A stretch of 41,933 bases of DNA from Gammaproteobacteria bacterium. GTDB taxonomy: Bacteria > Pseudomonadota > Gammaproteobacteria > Steroidobacterales > Steroidobacteraceae. Under the pieces are notes generated by a model. It was given only the letters and a program-made list of their open reading frames with translations. It was not told where the DNA came from and did no database searches. Shown here piece after piece: positions 1 through 7,279 of this stretch (position 1 is the first letter of the stretch; each line of letters opens with the position of its first letter). Made by a program: the position numbers and the translations under genes. Location of the stretch: NCBI GenBank assembly GCA_011391405.1, contig JAABQQ010000099.1, positions 1 through 41,933 on the forward strand, written 5' to 3'.

Positions 1-1
1 T

Positions 2-493
2 GCGACCGAAAATGGGCGTGACCTGCTGGGGGACGACCTCCCGCCCGACGAACTCAATCGCATCGAGCAGAACGCCTTCTATGGCTGGCCGTTCGTCTAC
101 GGCGCCGATGTGCCCGATCCCGACCTCGGTGCCGGGCATGCGGCAGAGGCTGCGCGTGCCGTCACGCCGGTGCACGCGTTTCGCGCGCACCATGCGCCAC
201 TCGGGCTCGCATTCCTGCGCGGCGCGAACCTGCCTGCAGGTTATTCACGCACTGCACTAGTCGCGCTGCATGGTTCGTGGAATCGCAGTCAGCCCGACGG
301 CTACAAGGTGGTCGCCCTGGACTGGCAACCGGATGGAAAAATCGTCGAGCGCGATTTCCTTACCGGCTTCCTCGGTGACGCAGGCGTTCTCGGTCGACCC
401 GCCGGCATCGCGCAAGGCCCCGACGGCGCCATCTACGTCACTGACGATTACGCGGGCGTGATCTACCGGGTGGTGCCGGCAACCGAGCCCTGA
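2..493 (+). CDS. PQQ-dependent sugar dehydrogenase, C-terminal part (gene cut by window edge)
   Basis: The reading frame is open from base 2 and gives about 163 residues of the C-terminal half of a soluble glucose/sorbosone dehydrogenase-type six-bladed beta-propeller. Visible family signatures are GRDLLGDDLPPDELN, the aromatic NAFYGWPFVYG segment, the blade segment ALVALHGSWNRSQPDGYKV and, near the end, GPDGAIYVTDDYAGVIYRV. Members oxidise sugars or related compounds with bound pyrroloquinoline quinone, usually in the periplasm; substrate cannot be told from this part. The stop TGA is at 491-493 and overlaps by 31 bases, tail to tail, the end of the convergent acetyltransferase-phosphatase gene. 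The start, signal peptide and most of the propeller lie outside the window. Confidence 0.88.
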   Translation, partial: ATENGRDLLGDDLPPDELNRIEQNAFYGWPFVYGADVPDPDLGAGHAAEAARAVTPVHAFRAHHAPLGLAFLRGANLPAGYSRTALVALHGSWNRSQPDGYKVVALDWQPDGKIVERDFLTGFLGDAGVLGRPAGIAQGPDGAIYVTDDYAGVIYRVVPATEP

Positions 494-1458
494 TCCGGAC
501 TCGACAGCGCCTGCTCGATGAAAGCCTGCCAGACCGGATCGGGCTGCCACACCGTGCTTAGCGGATGCAGCGCTGCCTCGTGCGCTTCCAGGAGACGCAA
601 GCGTCGGTACAAGTAGACGAACGCCGAGACGCGGAAATTCCTGGCGCAGTGGACCCAGACCTTGCGACCGGCGAACGCGTCCATCACGCCGAAGAACTGC
701 TGCAGGTGTCGAGGCTCGGGCTTTTCCCAAGGCACGGGGATCTGCACGAAGGCCATGCCCTGCCGCGTGACGGCCTCGGCTTCACCGGGCAGCGCATTCG
801 TCGCAGTCGGCAATGCGAGATTGACGACCGCCTCGATGCCGAACTCCGGCAGGCGCTGAATGTCGGCCTGCGAGAGCTGTCCTGACGTCCACAATCCATC
901 GAATACGGGACGGGTGTTCGGCGCATCGAACTGGTAGACACACGTCGTGCCGAACAGGCGCACCTCCTCGTCGCTGCCGGCGAGACGCAAGGTGCCTTCG
1001 ACCTGCAGGCCGATCCGCTCGAGCAGGCGACCCGACGCAACGTTGTCGAGACTCGTGATCGCAATCACGCGCGACAGGTGATGCCGCTGCCGCGCATACC
1101 GCAGAGTGGCTTCAGCCGCCTCGCGCGCGTACCCCTTGCTCCAGTGCTCGGGCAGGAAGGCGAAGCCGATGTCGACATCGGGCAAAGTGTCTCGCTTGAT
1201 CAGCCCGCACAGGCCGAGCGGCAAGGCATCGCTACGACGCTCGACCAGGAAAAGTCCAAACCCGTGATTGGCATACAGCCGCTGCGGACCTTCGGCAATG
1301 TAGCGGCGCGCATCATCGAGACTATGCACGCCCCGGTCGCCGATGAACCGCAACCAGGAAGGTTCATTGACGAGGCGGAGGATGAAGGAGGCATCGGACG
1401 CGTCGAGCCTGCGCAGCCGCAGGCGATCCGTTTCAGTCTCGACGATGGGTTCGGCCAT
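463..1458 (-). CDS. GNAT acetyltransferase fused to a dual-specificity-phosphatase-like domain
   Basis: A single 331-residue frame holds two domains. Residues 1-175 are a RimJ/RimL-type GNAT domain: ETDRLRLRRLDASDASF at the start, the acetyl-CoA region GFAFLPEHWSKGYAREAAEA and the SLDNVASGRLLERIGL helix. Residues 180-331 resemble the stand-alone bacterial 'protein tyrosine phosphatase family' proteins: LWTSGQLSQADIQRLPEFGI, AVVNLALP, then VWVHCARNFRVSAFVYLYRR. The phosphate-loop cysteine C271 and arginine R276 are spaced C-X4-R rather than the classical C-X5-R. A start 69 bases upstream exists, but MAEPIVETETDRLRL matches the usual GNAT beginning. Substrates of both halves are unknown; a coupled acyl-transfer and dephosphorylation role would be a guess. 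The 3' end overlaps the sugar dehydrogenase gene. Confidence 0.85.
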   Translation of the reverse strand: MAEPIVETETDRLRLRRLDASDASFILRLVNEPSWLRFIGDRGVHSLDDARRYIAEGPQRLYANHGFGLFLVERRSDALPLGLCGLIKRDTLPDVDIGFAFLPEHWSKGYAREAAEATLRYARQRHHLSRVIAITSLDNVASGRLLERIGLQVEGTLRLAGSDEEVRLFGTTCVYQFDAPNTRPVFDGLWTSGQLSQADIQRLPEFGIEAVVNLALPTATNALPGEAEAVTRQGMAFVQIPVPWEKPEPRHLQQFFGVMDAFAGRKVWVHCARNFRVSAFVYLYRRLRLLEAHEAALHPLSTVWQPDPVWQAFIEQALSSPDQGSVAGTTR

Positions 1459-1620
1459 GGGCGGATTGTGCCGCGATCCACGCACCCTGCGTAGACCGTT
1501 TCGACGACATCGATGCGGGTGCAGCAATCAGACTGTCGCGGCCTTAGGGTGCGGCTGGACCATGGCTTACAATGCAGGTCGACGGTATTCAGGGAGCGTT
1601 CCCGAGGCTGCAGCGACCCG

Positions 1621-1983
1621 ATGAGTGCCAATCGTCTCGTCTATTCCACCGGCCCCGGGCGCCTGTGCCCCGAGTGTACCCGCCCGCTGGCCGAGTGCCG
1701 CTGCAAGCGCAGCAAGCCGGCACTGCCCGCCGTGGCCGCGGGCGACGGAATCGTGCGTGTGGGTCGCGAGACGAAGGGACGCAAGGGCAAAGGCGTGACG
1801 GTAATCAAGGGCGTACCCCTCGGCGGCGACGAACTCAATGCCCTGGCCACCAGGCTGAAGAAACGCTGCGGGTGCGGCGGCACCGTCGAGGCCGGGGTCA
1901 TCGAGATCCAGGGCGACCATCGCGACCTGCTGCTCGAAGAACTCGGCAAACTCGGATACACGGTGCGACGGTCCGGTGGCTGA
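1621..1983 (+). CDS. yciH: Translation initiation factor Sui1/eIF1-like protein YciH
   Basis: This 120-residue protein is a bacterial member of the Sui1/eIF1 family. The C-terminal half has the family core: GRKGKGVTVIKGVPL, ALATRLKKRCGCGGTVE and VIEIQGDHRDLLLEELGKLG. The N-terminus carries a possible metal-binding set C16-P-E-C19 and C26-R-C28. E. coli YciH has been linked to initiation fidelity and to inhibition of translation under stress; it is not essential. The start chosen (ATG at 1621) gives MSANRLVYSTG, the usual family beginning; the frame is open further upstream but the extra residues are not conserved-looking. The gene overlaps the GTG start of rluF by 8 bases, so the two are probably translated from one message. 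Confidence 0.93.
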   Translation: MSANRLVYSTGPGRLCPECTRPLAECRCKRSKPALPAVAAGDGIVRVGRETKGRKGKGVTVIKGVPLGGDELNALATRLKKRCGCGGTVEAGVIEIQGDHRDLLLEELGKLGYTVRRSGG

Positions 1984-2713
1984 CTCCAGCGTCCGGATCA
2001 ACAAGTACCTCAGCGAAACGGGTGTCTGTTCGCGTCGCCAGGCTGACCAATGGGTCGAGGCCGGCCGCGTCGCGGTGAACGGCGTGACCGCCGTGCTCGG
2101 CACCAGGATCGCGGCAGGCGACGAGGTGTCGCTCGATGGCCGGCCACTGAACTTCAAACCCGAGCGCGTCTACCTCGCGTTGAACAAGCCGATCGGCATC
2201 GAATGTACGACCGACCGCGACGTGCCGGACAACATCGTCGATTTCGTGGGTCACCGCGAGCGCGTCTTCCCGATCGGCCGCCTGGACAAGGAATCCGAAG
2301 GCCTGATCCTGCTCACCAACGATGGCGACATCGTCAATCGTGTGCTGCGTGCCGAGCACGAGCACGAGAAGGAATACATCGTCTCGGTCGACCGGCCGCT
2401 GACGCATGAATTCCTGTCGGGCATGGCCGGCGGCGTACCGATCCTCGAGACGGTGACCAATCCGTGCCGCGTCACCCAGGTCGGACGCAATACGTTCCGT
2501 ATCGTGCTGACGCAGGGACTCAACCGTCAGATTCGCCGCATGTGCGAGCACTTCGATTACCGGGTGCGGCGCCTGCAGCGCGTGCGGATCATGCACATCC
2601 AGCTCGGCGCCCTGCCGGTCGGCAAATGGCGCAACCTGACCCCGGCCGAGGTGAAGCCGCTGCTCGTGCCTCCTGAGCGAAAGCGTTCAACGCTTTCGCT
2701 CAGGAGGGGTTAG
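1976..2713 (+). CDS. rluF: 23S rRNA pseudouridine(2604) synthase RluF
   Basis: The 245-residue product is a RsuA/RluB/RluF-family pseudouridine synthase that isomerises a uridine in 23S rRNA. An S4 RNA-binding domain is at residues 5-60 (SVRINKYLSETGVCSRRQAD). The catalytic domain follows, with the catalytic aspartate D104 in PIGRLDKESEGLILLTNDG, HEKEYIVSVD, and the RluF-type QGLNRQIRRMCEHF motif. The match to E. coli RluF is strong (KPIGIECTT, NIVDFV, GVPILETVT). The start is GTG at 1976 inside yciH. The final 15 codons are written across a perfect 17-base inverted repeat (2669-2707), so the C-terminal tail PPERKRSTLSLRRG is probably a by-product of that hairpin. The E. coli protein has a longer basic tail. 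Confidence 0.93.
   Translation: MADSSVRINKYLSETGVCSRRQADQWVEAGRVAVNGVTAVLGTRIAAGDEVSLDGRPLNFKPERVYLALNKPIGIECTTDRDVPDNIVDFVGHRERVFPIGRLDKESEGLILLTNDGDIVNRVLRAEHEHEKEYIVSVDRPLTHEFLSGMAGGVPILETVTNPCRVTQVGRNTFRIVLTQGLNRQIRRMCEHFDYRVRRLQRVRIMHIQLGALPVGKWRNLTPAEVKPLLVPPERKRSTLSLRRG
2669..2707 (+). terminator. Perfect 17-bp hairpin inside the 3' end of rluF
   Basis: The arm CCTCCTGAGCGAAAGCG (2669-2685) pairs without mismatch with 2691-2707 across a 5-base loop (TTCAA). It ends 6 bases before the rluF stop and faces the convergent lipid A cluster. No T-run follows on the plus strand (the next bases are GGGTTAGGCC), so intrinsic termination is only probable; protection of the 3' end or bidirectional attenuation is also possible. 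Confidence 0.6.
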
Positions 2714-2775
2714 GCCGAGATTCGTTGCACCGCTCCGACTAACCCCTAACCCCTAACGCCTATCCCCTACCCCCT
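2706..2775. repeat. TTAGGGG/CCCCTAA telomere-like repeat, copy 1
   Basis: GGGGTTAG at 2706-2713 is the inverse of CTAACCCC at 2739-2746, which continues as a run of CCCCTAA-type heptamers to about 2775 (CTAACCCCTAACCCCTAACG, then CCTATCCCCTACCCCC). The same run, preceded by CGACTAACCCC, recurs at 38881-38912, and its complement at 33228-33262. This copy lies between convergent genes and supplies the stop codon and last codons of the minus-strand gene ending at 2767. Its function is unknown. Confidence 0.85.
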
Positions 2776-3087
2776 TTCTTCCTGCTTCGCCTTCTTGTGC
2801 CGCAGGTCCAGGACCAGGTTGTAGCCCGCTACACCAGCCGGAAACAGGTTCGAGAGGATGCCGACCGAGTCGTTCTTGCCGAACGTGAAATAAGACAGCA
2901 GCAACAGGCTGCCGCTGATGCTCATCATCCAGAACACGGTCGGGACTACGGGCCGGCCGTGGCGCCGCGAATAGAACATTTGCACGAACCAGCGGCCGGC
3001 GAACAAGGCGACGCCGAGGTAGCCGATCAGCTTCCACGGCGTGATCGTAACGCCAAAAGCCACCAGCAACGGTTCATTCATGGTCAT
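2767..3087 (-). CDS. Lipid A biosynthesis N-terminal domain (LABN) membrane protein
   Basis: This 106-residue integral membrane protein consists only of the domain otherwise found at the N-terminus of some lipid-A-disaccharide synthases (LAB_N). Three hydrophobic segments are visible: LLVAFGVTITPWKLIGYLGV, the WFVQMFYSRR-to-VFWMMSISGSLLLLSYF region, and a last one around VGILSNLFPAGVAGYNLVL; it ends with a basic KKAKQEERG tail. The arrangement FAGRWFVQMFYSRRHGRPVVP is the family hallmark. Its biochemical role is not established; the ATGA overlap with kdsB and the nearby lpxK and msbA suggest envelope lipid metabolism. The last two codons and the TAG stop are contributed by the CCCCTAC repeat, so the C-terminus may have been altered by repeat insertion. 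Confidence 0.85.
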   Translation of the reverse strand: MTMNEPLLVAFGVTITPWKLIGYLGVALFAGRWFVQMFYSRRHGRPVVPTVFWMMSISGSLLLLSYFTFGKNDSVGILSNLFPAGVAGYNLVLDLRHKKAKQEERG

Positions 3088-3869
3088 CGTGCTCCAGGTT
3101 CGGTGGCGGCGCGCATACGTGCGCGCTGCAGATCTGCGTCCGTGTCGATTCCCGAGCCGGGCGGTTCGACGCACAGTGCCACCGTGATGCGCAGCCCCGC
3201 CTGCAGGGCGCGCAGCTGTTCCAGCTTTTCGGCTATTTCGTAGGTCGACGGCGCCATGGCCGTGATGCGTTTGAGCGCACCGACGCGATACGCATACAAA
3301 CCGACGTGCCGCAGCGCCCCGGAAAAGTCGGTCTGGCTGCCGAGTCCCGCGGCTGCGCCATCTCGCGACCAGGGAATCGGCGCGCGACTGAAATACAATG
3401 CCGCGCCGTCGGCCGCGAGTACCACCTTGACCACGTTGGGATCCAGGAATTCGTGCAGCGACAAGATCGGCGTCGCGAGCGTGGCGATGGCAGCAACCGG
3501 ATCGCGCACCAGCAGACCGGCCACCTGGTCGATCAGGCACGGCGGCACGAAAGGTTCATCACCCTGCACGTTGACGACGATCGTGTCGTCGTCCCAACCC
3601 TGCTGGCGCGCAACGACGGCGACACGATCCGTCCCGGACGGCAGCGCTGCATCAGTCATCACCGCGATCGATGACGAGCGTCCCCGTGGGTCGCGGACCG
3701 CCACTGCAATGCGCTCGTCGTCGGTGGCGACCAGCACCACGTCGGCGCTGCTGGCCGCGGCCTGCTCCACCACGCGCTGGATCATCGTGCGGCCGCCGAT
3801 GTCGAGCAGCGGCTTGCCGGGCAGACGCGTCGAGGCGTAACGCGCCGGGATGACGACGTGATGGGCCAC
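3084..3869 (-). CDS. kdsB: 3-deoxy-manno-octulosonate cytidylyltransferase (CMP-KDO synthetase)
   Basis: KdsB activates KDO with CTP to give CMP-KDO for the lipopolysaccharide inner core; it is cytosolic. The 261-residue length is usual. Nucleotide-sugar synthetase features are present: VIPARYASTRLPGKPLLDIG at residues 5-24, DVVLVATDDERIAVAV, ALPSGTDRVAVVA, NVQGDEPFV, the YFSRAPIPWSRDG substrate segment and HVGLYAYRVGALKRI. The 3' end overlaps the LABN gene by ATGA. A 6-base gap separates it from the upstream Trm112-family gene, so it is in the msbA-lpxK operon. Nothing in the sequence suggests loss of function, although the neighbouring lpxK is interrupted. Confidence 0.96.
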   Translation of the reverse strand: MAHHVVIPARYASTRLPGKPLLDIGGRTMIQRVVEQAAASSADVVLVATDDERIAVAVRDPRGRSSSIAVMTDAALPSGTDRVAVVARQQGWDDDTIVVNVQGDEPFVPPCLIDQVAGLLVRDPVAAIATLATPILSLHEFLDPNVVKVVLAADGAALYFSRAPIPWSRDGAAAGLGSQTDFSGALRHVGLYAYRVGALKRITAMAPSTYEIAEKLEQLRALQAGLRITVALCVEPPGSGIDTDADLQRARMRAATEPGAR

Positions 3870-3875
3870 GATCGC

Positions 3876-4064
3876 TCAGTCCTTGAGCAGCGGGTCGTCG
3901 GAATTCAGCCGGCGAGCCTCTTCCTCGAGCATCGCCGGGACACCGTCACGCACCGGAAACGCCAGGCGGTCGGCGCGGCAAACCAGGCTTTGCGCGTCGC
4001 GGTGCCACTGCAGGGGCCCCTTGCAAAGCGGGCAGGCGAGGATATCGAGCAACTTGTTATCCAA
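3876..4064 (-). CDS. ycaR: Trm112-family small zinc-ribbon-like protein (YcaR)
   Basis: This 62-residue protein matches the bacterial Trm112/YcaR family, which sits between lpxK and kdsB in many gammaproteobacteria. The conserved pattern is LDILACPLCKGPL followed by SLVCRADRLAFPVRDGVPAM and a LEEEARRL end. Only three of the zinc-type cysteines are seen (CPLC and a single later C). The function in bacteria is unsettled. I chose a TTG start at 4064 because it gives the standard MDNKLLDILACP beginning and has GGGAG six bases upstream; a GTG at 4079 is the alternative. The start overlaps the 3' end of lpxK by 8 bases, implying translational coupling to the distal half of lpxK. Confidence 0.88.
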   Translation of the reverse strand: MDNKLLDILACPLCKGPLQWHRDAQSLVCRADRLAFPVRDGVPAMLEEEARRLNSDDPLLKD

Positions 4065-5100
4065 GGGACACTCCCGCACCGGTCAATCCGGTGCGCTCAA
4101 GGACGGCGGTCAGCAACGCCGCGGCTTCAGCGCGACCGATGCTCACTTCGAGATCGACCCACCACCAGCCCGGACGGGCGATCTGCCGGCATTTTACGGC
4201 ATCTTTTTCGGTCATCAGCACAATGGCGTCCGCGGGAAACGGCAGCGCGCCTGCGACCAGCGGCGCATGGTCGGGCAATGGATGCGTCTTGACGACCAAC
4301 CCATGTTCCAGGAGGCCACGAAAAAAGGCTCTGGGATGACCAATGCCGGCAATCGCATGCAGATCGGACGCCTGCGCAAACCCGGCCAGCGGGCGACGTT
4401 AGCCCGTGAGCAGGTTCACCGCGTCGCCGAGGGCGAACTGCGCGCGCAGCAGCATAGGCGAATGAACAGCAAAATCGGCGCGGCCTTCCCCGCCGCGCTC
4501 GGTCACGACGACTGCATGGACTGATTCCAGCTCACGTGCGGGCTCGCGCAATGGACCCGCCGGCAGCAGCCAGCGGTTGCCGAGTCCGCGCGCGCCGTCA
4601 ACGACCGCGATTTCGTAGTCGCGCGCCAGTCGCGCGTGCTGGAGCCCGTCATCGCAGACGACGACTTCCGCGCCCTGCTCGGCCGCGAGACCCGCCGCCG
4701 CCACCCGATCTGCACCGATCACCACCACGTGCACGCCACGCCGCGCATGCACCAGCGCCTCATCGCCCGTGATACCTGGATCGTCCGCCGGCGCAACGAT
4801 CCTGGGCGCACCGCGATGTGATCCGCCGTAGCCACGCAGGACCACGCCGACCCGCCTGCCGCGAGCCTCAAGCTGACGTGCGAGCCAGGCAGCAACGGGT
4901 GTCTTGCCGGTGCCGCCGACCGTCAGGTTGCCGACGACGATGACCGGCACGTCGACGTGTTCGACGCGAAACAAGCCGCTGCGATACGCCAGGGCACGCA
5001 ACGCGAGGATCATGCGGTACAGCAGGGCCAGCGGCCACAGCGGCAGGCTGCGCCAGGCGGGGCCGTACCAGACGCTCTGCAGTCGCGCGTCAAGCGACAT
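4057..5100 (-). pseudogene. lpxK: Tetraacyldisaccharide 4'-kinase, interrupted by one in-frame TAA
   Basis: LpxK phosphorylates the 4' position of the lipid A disaccharide precursor at the inner membrane. The N-terminal half (233 residues, 4402-5100) has the membrane-anchoring start, a Walker A VGNLTVGGTGKTPVAAW (about residues 56-72), RGYGG and VVCDDGLQHARLARDYEIAV. It stops at TAA (4399-4401) directly after VNLLTG, where homologues typically continue with glutamate (TGERRPL). The same frame then continues without further interruption for 113 codons and carries the rest of the enzyme: RRPLAGF, AGIGHPRAFFRGLLEHG, LPDHAPL, LMTEKDAVKC and the RPGWWWVDLEV end. One GAA-to-TAA change would explain everything; no indel is needed. 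Total length without the stop is normal. It is either a real nonsense mutation, a sequence error, or read through; the gene is essential in E. coli. Confidence 0.9.
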
Positions 5101-5103
5101 GCG

Positions 5104-6870
5104 TCAGTCGTTGAACTGCAACCGGTGCAGCACAGCGTACTGGCCGTCGCGCGCCAGCAGTTCCTGGTGGGTTCCCGATTCCACGACGCGTCCCGCATCC
5201 ATGACGAGGATGCGGTCGGCTTTCTCGACCGTCGACAAACGGTGCGCAATGATGAGCGTCGTGCGGTTGGCCATGAGCGCTTCCAGCTGGTCCTGGATCT
5301 GGCGTTCGATCTCGGTGTCGAGCGCCGAGGTGGCCTCATCCAGGATGAGGATCGGCGAGTTACGCAGCAGCGCGCGCGCGATCGCAATGCGCTGGCGCTG
5401 GCCACCCGAAAGCAGCGCGCCGCGATCGCCCACGACGGTGTCGAGCCCGAGCGGTAATTGCGCGCTGAACTCGTTGACACGCGCAGTCGCAGCGGCGGCT
5501 TCGATTGCGGCGTCCGTTGCCGGAAAGCCGAAAGCGATGTTGCTCTTGATCGTGTCGTCGAACAGCACGACGTCCTGGCTCACGAGGCTGACCTGCGCGC
5601 GCAGGGAATCGAGGGCGAATTCGCGTGCGTCATGCCCGTCGACCAGCACCTGCCCCACCGTCGGATCATAGAAACGCGGCAGCAATCCGACGAGTGTGGA
5701 CTTGCCGCTGCCGGAACGACCCACGATGGCGATCTTCTCGCCGGGTTGCGCATGGAAACTCACGCCGTGCAGCACGGGATCCGCCGCAGTCGGGTACTTG
5801 AATTCGACGTTGCGGTATTCAACTTCACCGCGTGCACGTTCGAGCCGGAGGCGGCCGCCCTGGTCCTCGAGCGGGGCGTCGAGCACCTCGAAAATGCTCT
5901 GCGCGGCTGCGATTCCCTGCTGCAGCGGTCCCGCGACGTTGACCAGCCGGCGCAGCGGCGCCGTGATCAGCATCAGCGCCGCAATGAACGACGTGAACTC
6001 GCCCACCGACATCAGGCCATTGATGGCATCGACCGTGGCCAGGTACAGCACCCCCGCCAGGCCGACGGCCGCGATCGTCTGCACGATGGGATTGCTCATG
6101 CCCTTGGTCATCATCAGCTTCATGTGCGAGCGACGGTTGTGCTCGGTCACCTCGTCGAACATCCGCGCCTCGTAGTCCTGCGCGCTGAAGACGCGGATCA
6201 CCCGCGGCGCCTCGATCGCTTCCTTGGCGACGCGGGTCACGTCGCCCATGGAGTTCTGGATGCGCCGGCTGTAGCGGCGGAACAGCAGGTTGATCTTGCG
6301 GATCAGCACGGCGATCAGCGGACCGACGATCAGGCTGAACAGAGTGAGTTTCGGGTTGAGGTAAAGCAGGTAGCCGAGCAGGCCGATGATCGTCAACGTG
6401 TCGCGGATGAATACGGTGACCGAATCGGTCGTCGCGGTGGCCACCTGCTCCGTGTTGTACGTGAGCTTGGACAGCAGCACCCCCGACGTATTGGTGTCGA
6501 AATACGACACCGGCAGGTGCACGTAACGCTCGAAGATCTGTCCGCGCAGCGTCTTCACGATGTGGCGGCCGACGAAGCCCGGACAATACGTCTGCATGAA
6601 GTCGCCGACGCCGCGCAGGATGAACAGTCCGACCAGCGCCACCGGCACCAGCCAGACCATGCGTGGATCCCTGTCGACGAAGGTGCCGTCGAGGAAGAAC
6701 TTGACGAACGCGGCCCAGCCGGCGTCGGTCGCAGCGAAGATCGTCATGCCGAGCACACCGACCGCGAACATGGCCTTGTGCGGCCGCAGGTAGCCGAGCA
6801 GGCGCTTGTACGTCTGCAGGGCGCCCTCCGGCATCTTCAGGTCGATGCGCTTATCGGCTTTCCGACCCAT
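5104..6870 (-). CDS. msbA: Lipid A export ABC transporter, permease/ATPase MsbA
   Basis: MsbA flips core-lipid A across the inner membrane using ATP. The 588-residue product is a half-transporter: about six transmembrane helices over residues 20-320, including the MsbA-like QTYCPGFVGRHIVKTLRGQI and HLPVSYFDTNTSGVLLSKLT, then the nucleotide-binding domain with Walker A GRSGSGKST, Q-loop VSQDVVLFDDTI, signature LLSGGQRQRIAIARALL, Walker B ILILDEATSALD and switch histidine IIAHRLSTV. I start it at the ATG at 6870 (MGRKADKRIDLK), which overlaps exbD by 20 bases; the ATG at 6834 (MPEGALQTYKRLL) is a reasonable alternative, as neither has a strong ribosome-binding site. lpxK begins 3 bases downstream. 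Confidence 0.95.
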   Translation of the reverse strand: MGRKADKRIDLKMPEGALQTYKRLLGYLRPHKAMFAVGVLGMTIFAATDAGWAAFVKFFLDGTFVDRDPRMVWLVPVALVGLFILRGVGDFMQTYCPGFVGRHIVKTLRGQIFERYVHLPVSYFDTNTSGVLLSKLTYNTEQVATATTDSVTVFIRDTLTIIGLLGYLLYLNPKLTLFSLIVGPLIAVLIRKINLLFRRYSRRIQNSMGDVTRVAKEAIEAPRVIRVFSAQDYEARMFDEVTEHNRRSHMKLMMTKGMSNPIVQTIAAVGLAGVLYLATVDAINGLMSVGEFTSFIAALMLITAPLRRLVNVAGPLQQGIAAAQSIFEVLDAPLEDQGGRLRLERARGEVEYRNVEFKYPTAADPVLHGVSFHAQPGEKIAIVGRSGSGKSTLVGLLPRFYDPTVGQVLVDGHDAREFALDSLRAQVSLVSQDVVLFDDTIKSNIAFGFPATDAAIEAAAATARVNEFSAQLPLGLDTVVGDRGALLSGGQRQRIAIARALLRNSPILILDEATSALDTEIERQIQDQLEALMANRTTLIIAHRLSTVEKADRILVMDAGRVVESGTHQELLARDGQYAVLHRLQFND

Positions 6871-7279
6871 CGTGAACCGTGGCGATGTTGATCTGGCGGT
6901 AGCCGAGGCGTCCGGCGACGTCCATCGCCGTGACGACCGACTGGTGCACGGCCCGCGCGTCGGCGCGGATCGTGAGGGGTTGCGCGCGGTTGCCGTTGGT
7001 GGCGCGTGCAAGTGCCGTGGCGAGCGTGTCGGGACTGTTGTTGACGAGATCGCGGCCGCCCACGCGGTAATTGCCTTCCGCCGTCACCTCGATCTCGACC
7101 GACTCCCTGGCGGATGCCTCGTCGGGCTGGACGCCGGCTTCGGGCAACCGGACCTGCAGCCGGCTCTCGTCGATGAACCTGGTGGACATCATGAAGAAGA
7201 TCAGCAGCAGCAGCACGACGTCGATCAGCGACGTCATGTTGAGCTCGAGCTCCTCACGGTGCTTCTGCTGGAACCTCAA
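6851..7279 (-). CDS. exbD: Biopolymer transport protein ExbD/TolR family
   Basis: ExbD-type proteins work with ExbB as proton-driven motors that energise TonB-like or related envelope processes. The 142-residue protein has a short cytoplasmic N-terminus, one membrane helix with the essential aspartate in LNMTSLIDVVLLLLIFFMMS (about residues 13-32), and a periplasmic domain ending QINIATVHDG. It begins with TTG (7277-7279) overlapping the exbB stop (TTGA), a common coupled arrangement. Placement immediately before msbA and lpxK is seen in many gammaproteobacteria, and suggests a link to envelope assembly rather than to a particular TonB receptor; no tonB gene is in this window. Confidence 0.92.
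   Translation of the reverse strand: MRFQQKHREELELNMTSLIDVVLLLLIFFMMSTRFIDESRLQVRLPEAGVQPDEASARESVEIEVTAEGNYRVGGRDLVNNSPDTLATALARATNGNRAQPLTIRADARAVHQSVVTAMDVAGRLGYRQINIATVHDGSESR

Noticed and set aside
4399..4401. Recoding of the lpxK stop as selenocysteine or pyrrolysine
   Set aside because: The codon is TAA, not TGA or TAG, and relatives have glutamate at this place.
4297..5100. lpxK read as two separate genes
   Set aside because: Both parts are in the same frame and join at a conserved segment; the distal part has no plausible start codon or ribosome-binding site near its beginning, only a TTG 33 codons in.
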